DNA of 64,000 bases, from assembly GCA_000508305.1 (NCBI GenBank), contig CP006977.1, positions 1,644,621 to 1,708,620 of the forward strand. The letters run 5' to 3'. Origin of the DNA: Sulfolobus acidocaldarius SUSAZ. GTDB taxonomy: Archaea; Thermoproteota; Thermoprotei_A; Sulfolobales; Sulfolobaceae. Below, piece by piece: positions 17,431-26,390 of this stretch (position 1 is the first letter of the stretch; each line of letters starts with the position of its first letter). The position numbers and the translations under genes are program-made. Below the pieces are notes generated by a model that ran no database searches, was not told where the DNA came from, and saw nothing but the letters and a program-made list of their open reading frames with translations.

Positions 17431-17853
17431 ATGAATGGAGTAGTCCAAAAGTTAATAAATGACCACGTAGAGGAGGATAGACTTTTAGATGAACTCAGAG
17501 AACATTCTAACGGTGATGAAATGAGAAGAAAGTTCAGTATTTTCTCCAAGAACCTAAAATATCATATATTTGTGGAAGAGGAGATACTCTTTCCAAAGCT
17601 AGATCTCAGCGATCCTATGGTTATTGAGTTAATGAACCAACATGTTGCTATGTGGAATCTGATGGCTCAAATCGAGGGATCTTACGATATTAACTCACTT
17701 AAGATGCTATCATCACTTCTTAAGGTCCATAATGCCATAGAGGAGACTAACGTCTATCCTAGGCTTAATGAATTGAAGCTAGAGGATGTCAATGAGCAAA
17801 TTCCTGAGGGATGGGTGCCAAAGTTTATGAGGGGAAAGACCCTGACTTTTTAG
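17431..17853 (+). CDS. Hemerythrin HHE domain protein
   Basis: This 140-residue protein is a single hemerythrin domain. Likely di-iron ligands are in LINDHVEED (helix 1), YHIFVEEEILFPKL (helix 2, the H-x3-E pattern), NQHVAMW (helix 3) and KVHNAIEETNVYPRL (helix 4). It is probably a cytoplasmic O2/NO-binding or Fe-S repair protein, as known for YtfE/Ric and hemerythrin relatives. It starts four bases after the stop of another hemerythrin-like gene and belongs to the same operon. Confidence 0.85.
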   Translation: MNGVVQKLINDHVEEDRLLDELREHSNGDEMRRKFSIFSKNLKYHIFVEEEILFPKLDLSDPMVIELMNQHVAMWNLMAQIEGSYDINSLKMLSSLLKVHNAIEETNVYPRLNELKLEDVNEQIPEGWVPKFMRGKTLTF

Positions 17854-17891
17854 GGTGTGTGTTTTAGATAACTCAATCCGAATTAATTGAT

Positions 17892-18506
17892 ATGACGCAG
17901 AAAGTTTTGGATGTGAGAAAATATTCACCCACTGTAAGGCATAGCCTTATCTTGGAAGAATTTGAGAGACTTAAAGCTGGTGAAGGAATGTACATAATTA
18001 ACGACCATGAACCAGCACATTTACTTCACTTTTTATCCCATAGAGACGATTTTGATATCAATGCTTATTACGCAAAGGAAGAAGAGGAAGGTAAGTGGAT
18101 AGCTTTTCTAAAGAAGAAAGAGGTTCAGGGTGAGGCTAGAGCCATTGTCACGAACTTCGATAGTAATAAGAAACTCTCAGAAACGTCATTCACACCCGTC
18201 CAGATCTTAAGGACAAACACGTATGCGGTAATATTGGCATACTTCAAGCCTGGACAGTTCATTCCGGTTCATAAACCGAGTATTGATGTAATCCTTCTGA
18301 TAAGAAAAGGTAAAGGTATAGTCGTAGCTGGAGACGATAAGCACAATGTAAAGGAAGGTGATATAGTGATAGTGCCCAGAGGAGTTAAGAGAGGTGTGCT
18401 AGCTGAGACTGAGATGGAAATACTTCATATAGTATCTCCCCCACCAAATGAAAGAGATCATGAGGAAGTTGAAGAGGGTCTTAGAAGAGGTAAATTTGAG
18501 GGTTAA
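17892..18506 (+). CDS. DUF2249-cupin fusion protein
   Basis: Residues 5-75 match DUF2249 (LDVRKYSPTVRHSLILEEFE, then NDHEPAHLLHFLS and EEGKWIAFL), a small domain that accompanies hemerythrin and nitrite/NO-reductase gene sets in many prokaryotes. Residues 115-195 form a cupin barrel (FKPGQFIPVHKPSIDVILLI, then GDIVIVPRGVKRG), with only part of the usual metal-binding His/Glu set. The role is unknown; redox sensing or protein repair is plausible from the company it keeps. Confidence 0.78.
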   Translation: MTQKVLDVRKYSPTVRHSLILEEFERLKAGEGMYIINDHEPAHLLHFLSHRDDFDINAYYAKEEEEGKWIAFLKKKEVQGEARAIVTNFDSNKKLSETSFTPVQILRTNTYAVILAYFKPGQFIPVHKPSIDVILLIRKGKGIVVAGDDKHNVKEGDIVIVPRGVKRGVLAETEMEILHIVSPPPNERDHEEVEEGLRRGKFEG

Positions 18507-18508
18507 AA

Positions 18509-18877
18509 TTGACTGTGAATGTGGATGAGTGGAAAAAGAAGATAATGGAGGGACTAAAGGATGTATATGATCCAGAAATACCCATAGACATCGTTAACCT
18601 TGGGTTAATATACGAGCTGAGGATTTCGCAGGAGGGGGAAGTATATATAAGGGTGGGTGTTACTACCCCTTATTGTCCTGTTACTGAGGATATTGCTTAC
18701 ACTGTAGAGCAGGTCATAAAGGAAAGTGTAAATGCTAAGAGCATAGACGTAGAACTAGACCTAGATACTAGATGGACTCCATTAATGATGACTGATGAGG
18801 GTAAGGAGACGTTCAAAAAGAGATTTGGATACGATATTGTTGAGATGTGGAAGATGCAACATGGGGAAGAAGAATGA
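18509..18877 (+). CDS. MIP18/PaaD-family (DUF59) iron-sulfur assembly protein
   Basis: This 122-residue protein carries the DUF59 hallmarks DVYDPEIPIDIVNLGLIYEL and TTPYCPVTEDIA, with the conserved Cys. These proteins help to insert or repair Fe-S clusters. The TTG start at 18509 is chosen because a purine-rich ribosome site (gaggg, 18500 region) lies six bases upstream; GTG codons at 18515 and 18521 are alternatives. It begins three bases after the cupin stop, so it is translationally linked. Confidence 0.85.
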   Translation: MTVNVDEWKKKIMEGLKDVYDPEIPIDIVNLGLIYELRISQEGEVYIRVGVTTPYCPVTEDIAYTVEQVIKESVNAKSIDVELDLDTRWTPLMMTDEGKETFKKRFGYDIVEMWKMQHGEEE

Positions 18878-19944
18878 GGGTAGGAATGCTACTTCTCCTT
18901 GAAGGCTTTATTATTCTTCTTTTCGGAGGAATCCCTGCAGTTCTAACATTTATGGATATACAAGGATTTCCCTACCCTTTACCCACAACGTTTTTTGAAT
19001 TTCACTGGTTTGTGATGATTTATGGGTTCTTCCTAACGATTATAGGTAATGAAATACTTGTGGCTTTAAGCATGGAGTGGAAGGGCGAACAGGCACCAGA
19101 TTATTACGTCATAGGATTTGCCATAACCGTATTGATCTCACTACTCTTGTCCTCAACTCCTTATAGCTTTTACCTAGTTCTCCTTGCCTTAGGAATGCTA
19201 ATATACCACTCAAGGATTTACCTCAGTCCCTCTAAACTAGGGTTAAGACCAACTACCTATAATTACCTGTTATTTGTGACTCTAATTGTGACAGTTTTTG
19301 TCACAGCCTTCCAAATATTCCTGGATTCGCCCTGGATTTCCCTAATCTTTCCCACCTTAACTATCTTTTCGGTAATGAGCAGAGATATAGGTTTAGTCTT
19401 TGGGGGAAGGTTAATAAAGGATAAAGAGATAGTGTTTGCTTACGTTTTTCTCTTGATAGGTTTGCTTGTTTACCCGAACTGGATATCCTCACTACTTATA
19501 TTTGCTGGATGGTTTTTTTCATTCCACGGATCAGGATTAATAAGGGCAAGGGGAAGAGTCTATCCTAAGGTTAGTCTATCCATTGCATGGATCTGGTTAC
19601 TACTGTCATCAGTATTCTCTATTACTAATTATGATGCATTTATACATACTATTGCAGTTGGCTTCCTATTCAATACAGTGTTTGGGGTCGATGTAGTTCT
19701 AATAGACATGCTCATCTCAGCTACAGGTGTCCATGTCAAGGTGAAACCCTCTTATATCCCAATAGTACTCCTCAATTTAGGCTTACTAACTAGGGTCATA
19801 TTTGATATGGGAGTTACTTTTCCATTATTACTGTTGTCAGCGCCTCTTCAGGGGATAGGAATATTATCCTTCTACCTGAATACCTTCAGACAAGTCTTCA
19901 GACAACTGAGAAAAACACCGCAAATAGAAAAACGAGTTCAGTGA
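18874..19944 (+). CDS. NnrS-like multi-span membrane protein
   Basis: From the ATG at 18874, which overlaps the previous stop as ATGA, the protein has 356 residues and about 11-12 membrane spans. The N-terminal pattern FFEFHWFVMIYGFFLTIIGNEIL fits NnrS, a heme- and copper-containing membrane protein that protects against nitrosative stress in bacteria. Several membrane His residues expected of NnrS are present in the first part, fewer in the rest, so the call rests partly on context (hemerythrins, DUF2249, Fe-S repair). A start at 18847 would give nine more residues but a 31-base overlap. Confidence 0.65.
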   Translation: MRVGMLLLLEGFIILLFGGIPAVLTFMDIQGFPYPLPTTFFEFHWFVMIYGFFLTIIGNEILVALSMEWKGEQAPDYYVIGFAITVLISLLLSSTPYSFYLVLLALGMLIYHSRIYLSPSKLGLRPTTYNYLLFVTLIVTVFVTAFQIFLDSPWISLIFPTLTIFSVMSRDIGLVFGGRLIKDKEIVFAYVFLLIGLLVYPNWISSLLIFAGWFFSFHGSGLIRARGRVYPKVSLSIAWIWLLLSSVFSITNYDAFIHTIAVGFLFNTVFGVDVVLIDMLISATGVHVKVKPSYIPIVLLNLGLLTRVIFDMGVTFPLLLLSAPLQGIGILSFYLNTFRQVFRQLRKTPQIEKRVQ

Positions 19945-20245
19945 ACTCGTAAATGGAATATGCAGTATAGAACCCCGAGCCGTAGTTACTCTCCTTTTTT
20001 AATATGTAGTAAGAACCACCTATCACATGAGTGGTGAGAAAGAACACGGTAAGGGTGAAAAGTATCAAATTGAATTTCGATAAACTAATAAAGGTAGTCA
20101 GATATAGATAATAGAAAATTTCGAACAGCGCTAGTGGTACCCCTAACCTTTTACTTACTGTTTTATTTTTAAGTAATGCTAAGGTACCAATCCAACCATG
20201 TTCGATTATCATTATTGTCGAAAGTGAAGTGATTAAGGGATTCAT
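19898..20245 (-). CDS. Small four-span membrane protein, unknown function
   Basis: This 115-residue protein has about four hydrophobic spans and no motif I recognise. It is convergent with the NnrS-like gene and their 3' ends overlap by 47 bases, so antisense pairing of the two transcripts is possible. Its size and span pattern recall DoxX or DUF-type small membrane proteins, but nothing is diagnostic. Confidence 0.55.
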   Translation of the reverse strand: MNPLITSLSTIMIIEHGWIGTLALLKNKTVSKRLGVPLALFEIFYYLYLTTFISLSKFNLILFTLTVFFLTTHVIGGSYYILKKESNYGSGFYTAYSIYEFTELVFLFAVFFSVV

Positions 20246-20379
20246 GAGATAGGGAAAGAAACTTTAGTACTAATAATATGGGGCTAAAAGGTAAGGTGAA
20301 ATACGGTTTCAACATACTTACAGTCAATCGTTATACAAGATCCAACCAAGTTTGATAAGGTGAGGCACAAAGTGTATAC

Positions 20380-21033
20380 TTACTCGAATATAGTTAGAGC
20401 ATTTTCCCTGAAAATTTGGAGGTGCTTACCCATTCTCCTCTCTATTATGGACTTTGGCAGAGAGCCATTGTATTTAACTGTCAACCTTACTATGCTCCCT
20501 AACTCCTTTTTACTAACTAGGAATTCAGTCAGTATTAACATTAGACTTCCCTTGAAGCCTATGTATTTAATTAGGAATTTGTTAGTTCCCTTTACCCTAT
20601 TCATCACATATGGAACATTTTTCACACTGATAAGCCCTGAGAACTTGAAATCTATTATATAGGAATTTCTCTTGACCCTGTTTACAGACTCTAACTCAGG
20701 TATAAAGGTCTTGAAAACAAAGGCATTTGAAAGCCTGTCAACAACCTTTTCCGCTTTATAGGGTAAAGCCACTTCAGTGGAGAGACTAACCTTGAGTTGC
20801 TCATTCCTTCTTTGAACGTTAAATATAATTCTTCCGTTCTCATCTCTCTCCTCCCCATGATATCCTATCATTTCAATCAACTTTCTTATCATTTCAACTA
20901 GGTCTTTATTGTCAGCCTTAACTTGTACTAAGATTATAGGCTTTGAAGTGAGAAATGCCCTAAGTACTCTAAACTTGCTCTCCTCCTCATCAAGTCTGGT
21001 GAGGTCAACGTATTTTGTATTAGGTTTAGACAT
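20380..21033 (-). CDS. Hypothetical protein with SRPBCC (CoxG)-like C-terminal half
   Basis: This 217-residue soluble protein has an N-terminal alpha/beta part (about residues 1-85) with no motif I know, and a second half whose order of elements (VDRLSNAFVFKTFIPELESV, a strand series, then a long C-terminal helix) fits the START/SRPBCC fold, as in CoxG. CoxG-like proteins often serve molybdenum hydroxylases or bind hydrophobic ligands; one such hydroxylase subunit lies 8 kb away, which may be chance. Confidence 0.5.
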   Translation of the reverse strand: MSKPNTKYVDLTRLDEEESKFRVLRAFLTSKPIILVQVKADNKDLVEMIRKLIEMIGYHGEERDENGRIIFNVQRRNEQLKVSLSTEVALPYKAEKVVDRLSNAFVFKTFIPELESVNRVKRNSYIIDFKFSGLISVKNVPYVMNRVKGTNKFLIKYIGFKGSLMLILTEFLVSKKELGSIVRLTVKYNGSLPKSIIERRMGKHLQIFRENALTIFE

Positions 21034-21404
21034 GTTCTTAACTCTATATTTTCGTATTATAACAATTTAAACTTTTTGTTGTTTTTAAACTTGTATATCA
21101 ATGTTATGTATCATATTAAAATGGAGATTTTTATCATAACTGGAGTGAGGTTAAGAGGTGAACGCAGGGTATAATATCTGTAATTTAGGACTCTCAGTAT
21201 TATAGGTCCCTCCTTATCCATTATGAGTGAGACAACTTCTCCCTCGAGTCTTCTTGTTACTCACTCTAATTTAGGACTTTATGATGATTGGAACATTAGC
21301 TAATTCTTTACTAAACACTTGAGCTAAAGACAAGCAAGATCTTACACTTTTACACGATAACGCATATTACCCTCTAGATAGTAAAAACTTATCCAACTTA
21401 ATCA
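21034..21404. other. Intergenic stretch, nothing recognised
   Basis: 371 bases between two minus-strand genes. The left end (21040-21120) is AT-rich and probably holds the promoter of the SRPBCC-like gene. No ORF with protein-like composition, no repeat, no RNA gene was seen in the rest. Confidence 0.35.
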
Positions 21405-22541
21405 CTATACTACAATACTTTTAAGCCTTCTCAGAATGATGTAGTATAGAACTGCAGATGAGAACCCAAAGAGGGAAATTGAGCCCCACAGTCCCAATGG
21501 ATAATATAGGTAATAGTTCATCAGCTCACTAGACACAGAAGATCCTATAACTCTTCCCAGCCCAGTCACCATACTGTAGAGCCCCATTTGCTTACCTCTT
21601 GTGTCATTATTGGCTAAAGTGTTCGCTAGAGCCTGAGAAATAGGGGTAACGATCATTTCGGCAATCGTTATGAATACTACGTCTAGCATTGCAACATATA
21701 AGTTTGTAATGAAAGCTATGGCTAGATAAGCTAAGCCATACATGACCATTCCAAAAGAGATTAACCTGACCTTGCTTCCTATTAGTCTACCTGCTAAGTC
21801 CTGAAAGGCTACAATAAGTAGTCCATTTATTGCAAACAGTATTCCCACTTCGAATTCAGTAAAGTGCAGTATTGTGTTGTAATAGGTAAGTATAGAGAAT
21901 CCTAACTGACCTACTATGGCGAATGTTAAGAAAGTAGGTATTAGGAATACTAGAAATTGCTTACTTAGGTTAAAGTTTAAAATACTCCCAACTCCCTTGA
22001 AGTCAGGTAGTATCCTGATTACAGGTGTAATGATCAAGACTAGTAATGATGAGATGAGTAATAGTGTCCTAAAGCTAAAAAATGTGAATATATAACCACC
22101 TATTAAAGGTCCTAAAGCCCATCCAGCGTTTATGCCTACCCTCTGTCTGCTGTAAGCTCTGATCAGTTGGCTTGTTCCCTTGTACATGTCCCCGACTATG
22201 GCTGTGGACGATACGTTATATACTGTGTTGAAGAAACTCTGAAACAAAATAAATACCATTACGTAAAGTGGCATATTTACGACGTATGCGAGAAGTAAGG
22301 AGAGTGACGAAAATAAAATTGAAAGAGCCATACTCCTTTTCCTACCCAGATAGTCTGTTATGATACCTCCTGATATTGAGGCTATGATGTTCACAAATGC
22401 TTGGATTAAATAGAACAATGACACAACTGATAAGGGCAATCCATACACCTTATAAAGGGCAAACCCCACATACGGCCAAATGATGGACCCACTGAGTGAC
22501 CTAAACCCGCCTATCAGGGCTAACTTATTTATGTTGTTCAT
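21405..22541 (-). CDS. MFS transporter
   Basis: This 378-residue protein has about 11-12 spans and the loop motif TDYLGRKRSMA after span 2. It resembles the drug-exporter or sugar-efflux branch of MFS with short loops; substrate unknown. It stands alone between two intergenic stretches. Confidence 0.8.
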   Translation of the reverse strand: MNNINKLALIGGFRSLSGSIIWPYVGFALYKVYGLPLSVVSLFYLIQAFVNIIASISGGIITDYLGRKRSMALSILFSSLSLLLAYVVNMPLYVMVFILFQSFFNTVYNVSSTAIVGDMYKGTSQLIRAYSRQRVGINAGWALGPLIGGYIFTFFSFRTLLLISSLLVLIITPVIRILPDFKGVGSILNFNLSKQFLVFLIPTFLTFAIVGQLGFSILTYYNTILHFTEFEVGILFAINGLLIVAFQDLAGRLIGSKVRLISFGMVMYGLAYLAIAFITNLYVAMLDVVFITIAEMIVTPISQALANTLANNDTRGKQMGLYSMVTGLGRVIGSSVSSELMNYYLYYPLGLWGSISLFGFSSAVLYYIILRRLKSIVV

Positions 22542-23118
22542 TTCATATCATAAGACCTTTAGACGTAATAAAGTTGTGTCACTTCTTGTTACTGAATATT
22601 GACAAGAATTGTTAGGTCTTCAACCTTTATATTAGTAAAGTGATCATGATGTAACATTTCATCGAATAAGAGAGTAATAACCACAGTTAAACCTCCATCA
22701 ACTTGATGTAGAAATATGTTAGGTCTTTAAGACACATGACCATTATTTAACCGTATTAACACAATTCGGGATAAAATTTCAGAATGTGAACAGCGTTCTT
22801 GTTCCCATAATATAGTCCGTAATAAATCTAAATTTTGCTATACCTCCCTTCCACTATCTCCATTTAAATAGAGACTCTAGGAGTATATTACCCAAACATT
22901 TCTCTTTATCATATATAGATTTACCTAGAGTTAATTCCTCATGGCTTCAGTGCATTTGCAAACAGTAATTTTAACTCATCCCTGAAAAATTTGAATATTA
23001 ATAAAGCTATCTCGTTTAAGACATCATAACACATGACGGCTGAAATCTCATTAAGCCGAATATTGGAATAAGGAACCTTAGAGCTTATAGGAATAAATTC
23101 CACCAACTTTATTAGGAC
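22542..23118. other. Long intergenic stretch with one small unexplained ORF
   Basis: No standard gene is visible. Two copies of gttaggtctt (22611 and 22719 area) are about 108 bases apart. On the minus strand, 22939-23034 encodes a 31-residue peptide (MCYDVLNEIALLIFKFFRDE and on) of protein-like composition that may be a relic of a larger gene or a small protein; evidence is weak. The stretch borders the IS200/IS605-type relic and may itself be decayed mobile DNA. Confidence 0.3.
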
Positions 23119-23161
23119 TTACAAAATGATGAAAGCCTCGCCTCTTAAGGCGGGGATGTAG
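23119..23161 (+). repeat. IS200/IS605-like left-end hairpin before the tnpB relic
   Basis: The stretch reads ttacaaaatgatgaaagcc and continues into the hairpin cgcct-ctta-aggcg and ggggatgtag. It is the plus-strand counterpart of the 47-base repeats at 13065 and 29330. It lies 75 bases upstream of the tnpB relic in the position of a left end. Confidence 0.6.
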
Positions 23162-23235
23162 ATTTAGAATAACGAAAAACTAGTCATTTATGGTGTAGTA
23201 AAAGTTTTTAAAACTACTTATGCATTCATGCTCTT

Positions 23236-23839
23236 ATGAGTAGTCAGGTTAAGGGGAGTAACTCTAAGCGCCCTCATGAGGGAATCGAGATCCAATCAAC
23301 AGTCTCGTTCATGGTTTCCCCCTCAGCCGGACTACTCTCCCTCGTTTCTCAGTATGGTAAAGCACTCAATTTCGTAATGGATTGGTTAAAGAAGAATAAG
23401 CCTGCGAAGGATATTGTAAAGCAAGTACATCACGCCGTTTATCGACAGTTAAGAGAGAAGTTTAATTTGCCATCTAAAGTTGCTCAAGATTGTTATAGGA
23501 ACGCTGTCACAATCTATAATGGTTGGAGGAAAAATCCTAAGCAAGGTAATTTTCCAAAAATTAAGCGCTTCTCAGTGTGGGTAACGCCCAAACTATCGTA
23601 TAGACTTGATCTTGAGAAAATGAAAGTTAACATAACTTCTGTTGGTGAACTTTCCATTATTGGTTATCCTAGAAACTACACACTGTATAAGGATTGGGAA
23701 ATTAGGGAAGCTAGACTGAAGATAGTAAACGATAAAGTATTTCTTAAAGTGACTTTTCTGAAGCAAATTCAGCCGCCAACCGCGTCTGGTGGTGTTGCAG
23801 TTGACGTTAACATGGAGAATCTCACTGTAGGCAATGATA
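23236..23839 (+). pseudogene. tnpB: Truncated tnpB (IS200/IS605 family OrfB), N-terminal half
   Basis: The first about 200 residues match TnpB: an N-terminal beta-rich start, YGKALNFVMDWLKK, a helix with VAQDCYRNAVTIYNGWRKN, KFPK-like NFPKIKRFSV, and the start of the RuvC-like domain GGVAVDVNMENLTV with the first catalytic Asp. After that the TnpB sequence stops abruptly; the rest of RuvC, the zinc finger and the other catalytic acids are missing (normal length is about 400). The next bases encode part of an unrelated ATPase. TnpB is an RNA-guided nuclease of transposons, and this copy is surely inactive. Confidence 0.85.
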
Positions 23840-24090
23840 AACAACATGTTATTATACTATGTCAAAAATAAGGACTACGAGGTTGATTTTTACGATGAGA
23901 TAAATAACAGGCTAATTCAGGTAACGTATGCAACGGATAAGGTAGAGGAAAGGGAGATCAGAGGTCTGATAAAAGCCAATGAAAAGATAAGGGCTAAGGA
24001 GTTAATATGGTAACTTATGATATCGAGGGTGAGGAGAAGATCCTTAATGGCAAGACGGTTAAGCTTATCCCCTTATATAATTTTTTGTAG
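23834..24090 (+). pseudogene. C-terminal relic of an archaeal AAA-type ATPase, frameshifted
   Basis: Directly after the tnpB stump, in another frame, the translation reads YYVKNKDYEVDFYDEINN, then RLIQVTYATDKVEEREIRGL and ANEKIRAKELIW, and after a frame change TYDIEGEEKILNGKTVKLIP with LYNFLL before a stop at 24088-24090. This is the typical C-terminus of the archaeal ATPase/DUF4143-type family (xVDF, IQVTY, a TWDYEGEE-like block, FIPLW-like end). The reading frame is broken at 24011, and restoring one G in ATATGG-GTAACT mends it. The N-terminal AAA domain is absent. It is a relic that adjoins the transposon stump. Confidence 0.7.
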
Positions 24091-24307
24091 AGAATAGAGC
24101 CATAAAGTAGTGATCCTTCCATTCTGTTATGGACATACCTGTGTGCTACTATCTACATGGATTGGACTATTACTGTAGACTGAGGGAAGAGATACGTAAT
24201 TCTCTTTGTAGAATAACACTCGACCTCATAATGAAATAATTGAAAATGAGATGAATTAGACTTCCTTTGTGTATACGCGAGATTTTAATGCTGTCGCAAG
24301 CTTTTAA

Positions 24308-24340
24308 GTCGACTTCCTATCCACCCCAAAGGCTTTCCTC
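24308..24340 (-). repeat. Degenerate IS200/IS605-like end downstream of the relics
   Basis: The bases gacttcctatccaccccaa and following ggctttcctc line up with the 47-base repeat at 29330 but have lost the right arm of the hairpin. It is inverted relative to the left-end hairpin at 23119, so the two bracket the tnpB/ATPase relics. The 200 bases before it (24091-24307) hold no gene; a 36-codon ORF from 24129 has no recognisable features. Confidence 0.4.
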
Positions 24341-24527
24341 ATTTTATAATCGTGGTTTCATGAATTTTAATGTGAATAATACTATGTAAAAGATGAGGGT
24401 ATATCCAAACTAATTCATACCTAGACCGAAAACCTAATACTCAGCGAGTTTTTTATTAATATAATTTTAATTTATAATAAGAATATATATACTTACTCTT
24501 ATAAATATAAATGTTTATATTTGGATT

Positions 24528-25886
24528 ATGGAAGGTAACGGAAACTACACCGCGAGATTAGAAAGACTACCCTGGACATCCCTACACACTAAACTGTTAA
24601 TTTTACTTGCAATAGGAGAGTTTTTTGACCTATTTGACCTATTCATTGGTGGCTTCGTAGTTCCATCGGTTGCGACTTATTACGGTATTGGTAGAGCAGA
24701 GGCTGTCTTCTATACTGTAGCATTATTATTCTTAGGGGCTTTCGTGGGCTGTCTACTATTTACACTAATAGGAGACGCATATGGAAGGAGGACTGCAATA
24801 GTACTAAACATGTTTTTACTCTCCATAGGTGAGCTGTTAGTACCCTTGGCGTCTAACGTTGGTTTATACGGTCTGTTCAGGTTTATATCCGGTTTGGGAG
24901 TTGGACCAGAGGCAGTTCTAGTACTAGACATCATGAGTACAGAGTTTTTCCCTGCCAGGATAAGAGGAAGAAGACTGGCTCTAGGATACACACTTGCCTG
25001 GACTTCTCCAATTATCATAGCTGTTTTATCAATATTTATTATACCTAGAACCTTTATCATACCCGGATGGCAATGGCTTTACGTAATAAGTGGGTTAGGT
25101 ATATTGAGTATAATACCCTTAAGGTTCCTCATACCTGAATCCCCAAGATGGTTAGAAGTTAAAGGGAAATTTGAAGAGGCTGAGAAAATAGTGAGTAAAT
25201 TTGAGGAAAGAGCACTAAGGGAGTATGGTTCTCTTCCACCTGTACCAGAAATAAAAGTGGTAAAGGCGGAGAAGATACCCATCTCAACTATATTTAACAA
25301 GGAATACAGGAAAAGGACTACAATGCTTTGGATATTCGAGTTCTTTCAAACTGCAGCTTATTATGGTTTCACTAGCTTAGCCGTAACAGTCCTGCTGACT
25401 AAGGGTTTTACGATAGTCTCTACTTTACAGTACTCACTGATAATCTACACTGGGTACTTTACAGGGTCATTAATATCTGTATTCATAATTGACAGTAAGA
25501 AGTTTGATAGGAAGTGGCAAATAGTGACAATGATCATATTGATAGGCATTGATGGACTAATATTTGGGTATTCCTTAAACGTGCCAATTTTACTTACCTC
25601 AGGTTTTATACTGGCAAATATGGCAAATATATTCTCAAATGCATTTCACCAATATGGAGCTGAGTTATACCCAACGAGAATTAGGGGATTTGCCACTGGT
25701 GCCCAGTACAGTCTTAGCAGGCTGGGTAATTTCATATGGCAGACATATTTACCTAAGATCCTAGTGGCTTATGGTCCATTTGCCATGTTCTTAGCCATCT
25801 TCATTATAGCAATAGTTGTCGCCATAGATGTAGGTATACTAGGTCCAAAAGCCTCACAGATAAAGGTGGAGGATCTATCGCCTTAA
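24528..25886 (+). CDS. MFS transporter, sugar/metabolite porter type
   Basis: This 452-residue protein has 12 predicted spans. Signatures: FDLFDLFIGG in span 1, GDAYGRRTAI after span 2, ARIRGRRLALGY after span 4, PESPRWLEVKGKFEEAE before the central loop and PTRIRGFATG in the second half, all as in the sugar porter/metabolite symporter group. A strong TATA-like run (tataaatataaatg, about 24500) is 25 bases before the ATG. It stands alone, so the substrate cannot be guessed. Confidence 0.85.
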   Translation: MEGNGNYTARLERLPWTSLHTKLLILLAIGEFFDLFDLFIGGFVVPSVATYYGIGRAEAVFYTVALLFLGAFVGCLLFTLIGDAYGRRTAIVLNMFLLSIGELLVPLASNVGLYGLFRFISGLGVGPEAVLVLDIMSTEFFPARIRGRRLALGYTLAWTSPIIIAVLSIFIIPRTFIIPGWQWLYVISGLGILSIIPLRFLIPESPRWLEVKGKFEEAEKIVSKFEERALREYGSLPPVPEIKVVKAEKIPISTIFNKEYRKRTTMLWIFEFFQTAAYYGFTSLAVTVLLTKGFTIVSTLQYSLIIYTGYFTGSLISVFIIDSKKFDRKWQIVTMIILIGIDGLIFGYSLNVPILLTSGFILANMANIFSNAFHQYGAELYPTRIRGFATGAQYSLSRLGNFIWQTYLPKILVAYGPFAMFLAIFIIAIVVAIDVGILGPKASQIKVEDLSP

Positions 25887-26069
25887 AACTGTAATTTAAC
25901 TGGATTTTGGTGAAGTGAAATATAAGTAAACACTTTTTACTTCCCTGGCTCTGCCGTCATAGAAATCTTACATCAGTGAATAGGAGGACTGTTGGTGAAA
26001 CTAAAAAAGGTCTCATAATGCAGTAGAGTGTAAAAATAAATAAAAATAAATTCTTTACTTTTTCCCATA

Positions 26070-26237
26070 TTATTTCTTTTTCTCCTTCTTCACTTCTTCC
26101 TTAGCCTTCTTAGCCTCTTTCTTAGCCATATCTACTCCTTCTTTTGCAACGTCCTTAGCTTTCTCTCCTGCCTTCTTTGCACCTTCAGCTGCGGACTTAG
26201 CCGCATCCTCTATTTTATCCTTCATTTTCTTTGCCAT
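26070..26237 (-). CDS. Small Lys/Ala/Glu-rich LEA-like protein
   Basis: A 55-residue ORF starts at the ATG at 26237 and ends with TAA at 26070. The product starts MAKKMKDKIEDAAKSAAEG and continues with repeated AKKAxEKAKD-type units to a KKEKKK tail. The roughly 11-residue spacing of Ala and Lys gives a long amphipathic helix, as in LEA group 3 proteins, which protect proteins and membranes during drying, heat or osmotic stress. The biased but regular composition and its uninterrupted frame argue for a real gene. Similar short charged proteins exist in archaea; function here is inference. Confidence 0.7.
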   Translation of the reverse strand: MAKKMKDKIEDAAKSAAEGAKKAGEKAKDVAKEGVDMAKKEAKKAKEEVKKEKKK

Positions 26238-26390
26238 ATCATTATATATTTAGAATCTCCTAATATATATTGATTTTGATTTCTTGTAGAGAAAAAACAG
26301 AGAGCGACAAAGTAGACCATATTCCCAGAGAATTTCTAAAAGTAGGAAAAGTAAGAATGAAAGAGGGAAAAAAGAATTATAAACATATTT

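Noticed and set aside
22939-23034. 31-residue minus-strand peptide as a real small protein
   Set aside because: The sequence has a plausible helix, but there is no ribosome site, neighbour or family support; noted only in the intergenic entry.
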